A stretch of 64,000 nucleotides of DNA. It comes from an uncultured Myxococcales bacterium. Its GTDB lineage: Bacteria > Myxococcota > Myxococcia > Myxococcales > Myxococcaceae. Positions 59,344 through 64,000 of this stretch are shown in pieces. The notes under the pieces are model-generated. The model ran no database searches, was not told where the DNA came from, and saw nothing but the letters and a program-made list of their open reading frames with translations. Made by a program: the position numbers and the translations under genes. The stretch lies in contig CALJKW010000022.1 in NCBI GenBank assembly GCA_937980205.1, forward strand, positions 454,067 to 518,066. Reading direction: 5' to 3'. How positions within the stretch are numbered: the stretch's first letter is position 1; each line of letters begins with the position of its first letter.

Positions 59344-60213
59344 ATGAGAACCATCGAGCGCATCATCGAATCCCACCACCAGCGCGAAGGCGCTGGCTTC
59401 ATCGTCCGGCGTCCTTTCCCCACCGAGCGGATCGAGGCGATCGATCCCTTCCTGCTCCTCGACGAGATGGGGCCGGTCGAGTACGCGCCCGGTGAGGCCG
59501 TCGGCGCGCCGGATCACCCGCACCGCGGCTTCGAGACCGTCACGTACGTGCTCGAGGGCGAGGCCGAGCACGAAGACTCGGCCGGTCACCGCGGCTCGCT
59601 CGGGCCCGGAGACGTGCAGTGGATGACGGCCGGCGCCGGCATCGTGCACTCCGAAGAGCCGTCGCGCCGCATGCGCGAGCAGGGCGGCCGCATGCACGGC
59701 TTCCAGATCTGGGTGAACCTGCCGCGCGCGCTGAAGCTCACGCGCCCGCGCTACCAGGAGGTCCCCGCCGCGAAGATCCCCAAGGCGGTGTCCGCTGACG
59801 GCAAGGCGCAGGTGAAGGTGATCGCCGGCGAGGCGCTGGGCGCGCGCGCGGTCATCGACACGCACACGCCCATCGTCTACCAGCACTGGACGCTGCAGCC
59901 CGGCGCGCGCGTCGTGGTGCCGCTCGCGTCCGAGCTCCGCGGCATGGTGTACGTGTTCGACGGCGCGGCCCTCGTCGCGGGCCGGCGGCTGCAGTCGGGC
60001 GAGCTCGCGGTGCTCTCGCCCGGCGACGCGATCGAGCTCGGCGGCGCGGAAGGGAAGGGTGAGCTGCTGCTGCTCGCCGGCAAGCCGCTCGACGAGCCCA
60101 TCGCCCGGTACGGACCGTTCGTGATGAACACGCGGCAGGAGCTGCTGCAGGCCTTCTCCGACTACGAGTCCGGCAAGCTCGGAGAGATCACCCGCTCCGC
60201 GCAGGTGAAGTGA
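59344..60213 (+). CDS. Pirin family protein
   Basis: A 289-residue bicupin. The metal site of the N-terminal cupin is present in PDHPHRGFETVTYVLEGE (two His), with the later His and Glu in GAGIVHSEEP; the C-terminal cupin is less conserved. Pirins bind Fe and act as quercetinases or redox-linked regulators. The ATG at 59344 follows GGGGGC. A perfect 11-bp palindrome, AACAC-A-GTGTT (59286-59296), lies about 50 bp upstream and may be an operator. It is followed by a convergent hemerythrin gene. Confidence 0.92.
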   Translation: MRTIERIIESHHQREGAGFIVRRPFPTERIEAIDPFLLLDEMGPVEYAPGEAVGAPDHPHRGFETVTYVLEGEAEHEDSAGHRGSLGPGDVQWMTAGAGIVHSEEPSRRMREQGGRMHGFQIWVNLPRALKLTRPRYQEVPAAKIPKAVSADGKAQVKVIAGEALGARAVIDTHTPIVYQHWTLQPGARVVVPLASELRGMVYVFDGAALVAGRRLQSGELAVLSPGDAIELGGAEGKGELLLLAGKPLDEPIARYGPFVMNTRQELLQAFSDYESGKLGEITRSAQVK

Positions 60214-60276
60214 GGCCCGCGCAGCGTTTGCCGCCGCGAGGTCGCGATGGTGCAGTCCTTGCGCTGCGCGCCGGGC

Positions 60277-60669
60277 TCACGCCGGCGGCGCGGGCGCATC
60301 GGCGGTCGGAGAGAGCAGCAGCTCTTCGGCCGCTTGATGGGCAGACAGCCGGGCGTCCAGCTCGAGCAGCGCGGCGCAGAAGCGCGCGTCATCCGCCGCG
60401 GAGATCGCAGCGCTGACGCGATCGAGGGCCTGCTCGAGCTCGCGGTGCTGGGCCTGGATGATCGGCACCATTCCGTAGGGGTCGCCGGTGCGGCGCCGGA
60501 ACTCGGGCAGGGTGAACGTCTCTTCCTGGTCGAGGTGGCACGCGAGGGCGCGGCGGAACTCGCCGAAGACGTTCGCCGCCCCCAGCGAGTTGCCCCGCTG
60601 CGCCAGCTGCACCACCTCGGCGAGCGCCCCCTCGAGCCGGCGGTGCTCGATCTCGTCGTAGTTGCTCAT
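60277..60669 (-). CDS. Hemerythrin-domain protein
   Basis: A 130-residue four-helix protein of the HHE/hemerythrin cation-binding family. Ligand-like His and Glu residues occur in IEHRRLE, ACHLDQEE, AQHRELE and SAHQAAEE, spaced as two H...HxxxE repeats that would hold a diiron site. It may bind O2 or NO or act in iron or redox homeostasis. It lies 45 bases downstream of the giant EGF-repeat gene on the same strand, though a functional tie is doubtful. Confidence 0.88.
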   Translation of the reverse strand: MSNYDEIEHRRLEGALAEVVQLAQRGNSLGAANVFGEFRRALACHLDQEETFTLPEFRRRTGDPYGMVPIIQAQHRELEQALDRVSAAISAADDARFCAALLELDARLSAHQAAEELLLSPTADAPAPPA

Positions 60670-60714
60670 GGGCGGACCTCGAGCAAGAGCCGATCCACCC
60701 GCGCGGGCGGCCGG

Positions 60715-63700
60715 CTACTGCACCAGCACCCGGTCTCGCACCGAGGCGAACGCGTGGTAGTTGCCGACGGCGATCGCGATCTCGTGCTCGCCGGGCGCAG
60801 CGGGCAGCGTCCAGCGCAGCCGCGCCTGGCGGGCCACCTGGTCGACACCATCGACGGTACAGGTGCCCGCCGAGACCCAGCAGCCGACGTCTTCGGGCAC
60901 GGAGGCGTACCGGTCCACCCAGCTGACGGTGTAGCCGAGCACCGCCGACGGTGGCGCCTGGTCGAACGTCTTCGCCACGCTCACGAGCGTGTCCGGCCGG
61001 TCGGTGATCTCCAGGTCGGGGTTGGATCCGGCCAGGAAGGTGCGGGTGCCGTCGACGGCGAGGCCCACCGCGCTGCCCGTCGAGGGCTGCACCGCCGTCA
61101 GCACGGCCGCCGACGGAACGGTCACGTCGACCACGTACCAGGTGCGGTTCGAGGCCGTGACGTAGGCGAGGTCTCCGTTCAGGGTCAGCCCGCGCGGGGT
61201 CCCCTCGCCGTACGTGTACGTGCCCACGCTCACCGGCGCCGCAGGCGTCGACACGTCGACGATGTTGAGGCCGGCGCTGTCGGCGATGTACAGCGTCGAG
61301 CCGCGCCGCACGGCCCGGCGGGCGCCGGGCGAGGCGAGGCTGCCGAGCTGCACGGGCGCCGCCGGCGTCGACACGTCGAGGACGGAGAGCCCGCTGGCGC
61401 TGTCGAGCAGGTACGCCGTCGTCCCGTTCAGCTCGATGTGGCTGGCCGACTGTGGCGGCGTGTAGTCCGTCACCAGCGTGATCGACGCGGGGTTGGTGAT
61501 GTCCATCACGCGCACGCCGCCGAGCCCCCCGGAGTTCAGGTCGGCGTTCGGCACGAAGGCCCGGTTGCCCGAGATCGCCACGTGTGCCGCGCCCCCCGCG
61601 GTGGACCCGTGGCCGAGCACGACGGGCAAGGCGGGGTTGCTCACGTCGGCGATCTGCAGGCCGTTGAACGCGCCGGAGAACAGCGTCGAGTACGTGAGGT
61701 ACGCGCGCGTCCCGATCTTCTCGAGCTTCCCCGCGCTGGTGAGGTTGGGGCCGACGTAGCCGCCGACGCGCACCGGCGAGGCGCCGCTGACGTTCAGCAC
61801 GTCGAGGCCCGAGCCGGCGCAGTAGGCCAGGGACCCGTCGATCACCACGTCGGCGTACGCGTACATCTGGTCGTAGCGGGTGCCGACGGCGGGCGCGGTG
61901 GGCACGCGCACGTCGATGACGTGCAGGCCGCTGCTGGTCGCGAGGTACGCGTAGCCGTTCGCGTACGCGACGGCCCTCGCGTTGGAGATCGTCACGTAGT
62001 TCGCGATCCGCACCGGAGCTCCCGAGCCCGTCACGTCGTAGACGTTGAGCCCTTCGGTGTCGTTCGCGAGGAACGCGAAGTCCGGGCTCGCGGCGATGTC
62101 TTCGCTGACGCCGGTGGCCGACACCGCGGTGAGCAGCGACGGCAGGCCGCTCGAGATGTCGAAGACGTTGAAGCCGTTGTTGAACGCCGTCGAGTAGAGG
62201 CGGGTGCCGCTGACGTGGAAGCGCCGCAGGTTGTTCGTGGTGATGACGCCGACCTGCGTGGGCACGCGCGGGTTCGCGAGCGAGTAGGTGAAGATGCGGC
62301 GGATGGGCGGGAAGTTCGCGTCGGTGTTGCCGACGTAGAGGTGCGTGAACGACGCGTTGTACGCCACCGGCTCGGTCGTGTTCGCGTGCGGCAGCTGCAC
62401 GGTGCGGAAGGGCGCAGCCGGGTTCGTGACGTCGACGACGTGCACGCCCTGGCCCGACAACGTGCTGAGGTAGACGAGCGTGCCGTCGGGCGAGACGACG
62501 AGGTCACCCGCGCTGGTGAAGCTGAGCGGGTACTCGCCGGCCTTCACCGGCATCGCCGGGTTGAGCACGTCGATGATCAACATCCGCGAGCCCGCCGAGA
62601 CGTAGGCGTAGCGCCCGCGCACCGCGAGGCGCCTGAACGTGCCCGGGCCGGGGTCGGTGTACGCGCCGGCGACGGCCGGAGCGCTCGGGTTCGCGGCGTT
62701 CACCACCGTCAGCGTGAGGTCGTTGATGACGTACACGAAGCTCGCCTGCACCTGCACGTCGACGAGGCCGCCGCCGAACGCCAGCCGGCTCCAGAACGGG
62801 TGCACCGGGATGATCGCGCGGCTCAAGCCCGGCGATGCGCGGTTCGAGCGGCAGGTGAGGCCGTCTCCGTCGAAGCCGGCGTTGCACACGCACGCCGGGC
62901 CGCTCGCCGTGGTGACGCACGTCGCGTCGGGGCTGCACAGCGAAGGGTTCGTGGTGCAGCTCGTCAGCCTGCTGCAGACCCGCCCGTTGCCGGTGAAGGT
63001 CGCGTTGCAGGTGCAGGTGTAGCCGCCCGGGGTGTTGGTGCAGCTCGCGTTGCGATCGCAGTCGTCCGAGCCGAGCGCGCACTCGTCGACGTCGGCGCAG
63101 GTGGCGCCGCTCACGGTGTAGCCGAGCGAGCAGTCGCAGGTGAACGCGCCGGGCGTGTTCACGCAGCGCATCGGCGCCGGACACGCGGTCGGGCTCGCGC
63201 ACTCGTCGACGTCGGTGCACGTCGTGCCGTTGCCGGTGTAGCCCGCGTTGCAGGTGCAGGTGAAAGAGCCGGGCATGTTCGTGCACGTGGCGTTCGGCGA
63301 GCACATGGCCGTGCCGTTCATGCACTCGTCGGCGTCGGTGCAGGTCGTGCCGTTGCCGGTGTAGCCCGTGTTGCAGGTGCAGGTGAAAGAGCCCGGCGTG
63401 TTCGTGCACGTCGCGTTCGCCGAGCACATCGCCGTGCCGTTCATGCACTCGTTGACGTCGGTGCACGTCGTGCCGTTGCCGGTGTAGCCGGAGTTGCAGG
63501 CGCACGTGTACGAGCCCGGCGTGTTCGTGCAGGTCGCGTTCGGCGAGCACATCGCCATGCCGTTCGTGCACTCGTTGCGATCGACGCACGCCGTGCCGTT
63601 GAACACGTAGCCGGTGTTGCAGGGGCACGTGTACGAGCCGGGCGTGTTGGCGCACGTCGAGTTCGCCCCGCACATCGCCGTACCGTTCATGCACTCGTCG

Positions 63701-64000
63701 ACGTCGGTGCAGGTCGTCCCGTTGCCGGTGTAGCCCGTGTTGCAGGCGCAGGAGAAAGAGCCGGGCGTGTTCGTGCAGGTCGCGTTCAGCGAGCACATCG
63801 CCGTGCCGTTCGTGCACTCGTTGACGTCGGTGCAGGTCGTGCCGTTGCCGGTGTAGCCCGTGTTGCAGGCGCAGGAGAAAGAGCCGGGCGTGTTGGTGCA
63901 GGTCGCGTTCGCCGAGCACGTCGCCGTGCCGTTCATGCACTCGTCGACGTCGGTGCAGGTCGTGCCGTTGCCGGTGTAGCCCGTGTTGCAGGCGCAGGAG
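60715..64000 (-). CDS. Giant surface protein: calcium-binding EGF repeats followed by an LVIVD-type propeller (5' end outside window)
   Basis: At least 1094 residues; the frame is open to the right edge, so the true start and signal peptide lie beyond it. The visible N-terminal part is nine complete EGF-like units of about 41 residues plus a partial one. They carry DVDEC/DVNEC calcium-binding starts and the C-x-N-x4-F-x-C-x-C pattern. About 560 residues of LVIVD-like repeats follow (GVHVVDVTNPAAPF, LHVIDVRVPTAPAV, GVRVMDITNPASI, LSVLDVSTPAAPV, LNIVDVSTPAAPV), expected to form a beta-propeller, and a roughly 130-residue C-terminal domain. A surface adhesin or scaffold is likely; no enzyme motif is seen. 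Confidence 0.9.
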   Translation of the reverse strand, partial: SCACNTGYTGNGTTCTDVDECMNGTATCSANATCTNTPGSFSCACNTGYTGNGTTCTDVNECTNGTAMCSLNATCTNTPGSFSCACNTGYTGNGTTCTDVDECMNGTAMCGANSTCANTPGSYTCPCNTGYVFNGTACVDRNECTNGMAMCSPNATCTNTPGSYTCACNSGYTGNGTTCTDVNECMNGTAMCSANATCTNTPGSFTCTCNTGYTGNGTTCTDADECMNGTAMCSPNATCTNMPGSFTCTCNAGYTGNGTTCTDVDECASPTACPAPMRCVNTPGAFTCDCSLGYTVSGATCADVDECALGSDDCDRNASCTNTPGGYTCTCNATFTGNGRVCSRLTSCTTNPSLCSPDATCVTTASGPACVCNAGFDGDGLTCRSNRASPGLSRAIIPVHPFWSRLAFGGGLVDVQVQASFVYVINDLTLTVVNAANPSAPAVAGAYTDPGPGTFRRLAVRGRYAYVSAGSRMLIIDVLNPAMPVKAGEYPLSFTSAGDLVVSPDGTLVYLSTLSGQGVHVVDVTNPAAPFRTVQLPHANTTEPVAYNASFTHLYVGNTDANFPPIRRIFTYSLANPRVPTQVGVITTNNLRRFHVSGTRLYSTAFNNGFNVFDISSGLPSLLTAVSATGVSEDIAASPDFAFLANDTEGLNVYDVTGSGAPVRIANYVTISNARAVAYANGYAYLATSSGLHVIDVRVPTAPAVGTRYDQMYAYADVVIDGSLAYCAGSGLDVLNVSGASPVRVGGYVGPNLTSAGKLEKIGTRAYLTYSTLFSGAFNGLQIADVSNPALPVVLGHGSTAGGAAHVAISGNRAFVPNADLNSGGLGGVRVMDITNPASITLVTDYTPPQSASHIELNGTTAYLLDSASGLSVLDVSTPAAPVQLGSLASPGARRAVRRGSTLYIADSAGLNIVDVSTPAAPVSVGTYTYGEGTPRGLTLNGDLAYVTASNRTWYVVDVTVPSAAVLTAVQPSTGSAVGLAVDGTRTFLAGSNPDLEITDRPDTLVSVAKTFDQAPPSAVLGYTVSWVDRYASVPEDVGCWVSAGTCTVDGVDQVARQARLRWTLPAAPGEHEIAIAVGNYHAFASVRDRVLVQ
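62851..64000 (-). repeat. Tandem 123-bp EGF-coding repeats
   Basis: Six near-identical 41-codon units (MNGTAMCSxNATCTNTPGSF type) plus part of a seventh occupy about 63199-64000, then three diverged units run to 62851. Nucleotide identity between neighbouring units is high in the first group, indicating recent duplication or gene conversion, and copy number may vary between strains. Confidence 0.9.

Noticed and set aside
62851..64000. CRISPR array
   Set aside because: The repeats are contiguous 123-bp coding units in a single open frame, with no spacers and no cas genes.
60715..64000. Eukaryotic contamination suggested by EGF repeats
   Set aside because: The gene is intronless, has the same GC-rich codon use, sits among bacterial genes, and EGF/LVIVD proteins are known in Myxococcota.

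Overview
The window is GC-rich, densely coding DNA that looks like a member of the Myxococcota (deltaproteobacterial myxobacteria). The pointers are several long Ser/Thr kinases, a Myxococcales-type sigma factor followed by a zinc-finger kinase, a cysteine-rich surface lipoprotein ending in a MYXO-CTERM-like tail, Gly-rich GGGSATGGG lipoproteins, repeated carboxypeptidase-regulatory domains, and a globin-coupled kinase/tandem-receiver pair closely matching the AfGcHK system described in Anaeromyxobacter. No rRNA, tRNA, CRISPR array, insertion sequence with transposase, or prophage was seen. No gene-free stretch exceeds 300 bases.

Region 1 (1-11.2 kb) reads as an oxygen/redox-responsive island. 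It holds the start of a universal stress protein, a DoxX membrane protein, a CBS-pair protein, a globin-coupled histidine kinase, a tandem-receiver response regulator, a receiver-histidine kinase hybrid, a c-type cytochrome and a second universal stress protein. A minus-strand operon follows: NapH-like membrane ferredoxin, NapG-like ferredoxin, Tat-exported molybdopterin oxidoreductase, CBS protein. Divergent from it is an NtrC-type sigma54 activator, then a DUF2267-type protein and a very small protein resembling an isolated kinase phosphotransfer helix. A good -24/-12 sequence lies in front of the NapH-like gene. I infer a pathway in which O2 or redox state is read by the globin kinase and relayed to control a quinol-linked periplasmic Mo enzyme.

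Region 2 (11.3-22.1 kb) holds cytidine deaminase, a membrane protein of unknown role, an SDR oxidoreductase coupled to a PlsC-type acyltransferase, a secreted M14 carboxypeptidase, and a TolC/membrane-fusion/RND efflux operon whose fusion protein carries a coding 87-bp minisatellite.

Region 3 (22.1-34.4 kb) has a 143-bp palindromic repeat, a SMI1/KNR4-domain gene coupled to a large MYXO-CTERM-like surface lipoprotein, a long hairpin, an AbiEi-type antitoxin gene without its toxin, a RapA-like SNF2 ATPase, a VOC-fold protein with a histone H1-like tail and a strong terminator. A two-gene acyl-carrier-protein/flavin-dependent halogenase-like unit, an outer-membrane protein and a DUF1295 membrane enzyme follow.

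Region 4 (34.4-46.1 kb) is signalling-rich: sigma factor, zf-HC2/kinase/TPR protein and amidase lipoprotein on the plus strand, facing two further Ser/Thr kinases and a methyltransferase on the minus strand.

Region 5 (46.1-64 kb) contains a Nudix hydrolase, an inverted hexanucleotide array, a multi-PG-binding-domain protein, SerA, a carboxypeptidase-regulatory/PDZ protein, lipoprotein and membrane genes, and an amidase. It continues with an FGGY kinase coupled to a sphingosine-1-phosphate-lyase-like enzyme, pirin, hemerythrin, and a giant EGF-repeat/LVIVD surface protein that runs off the right edge.
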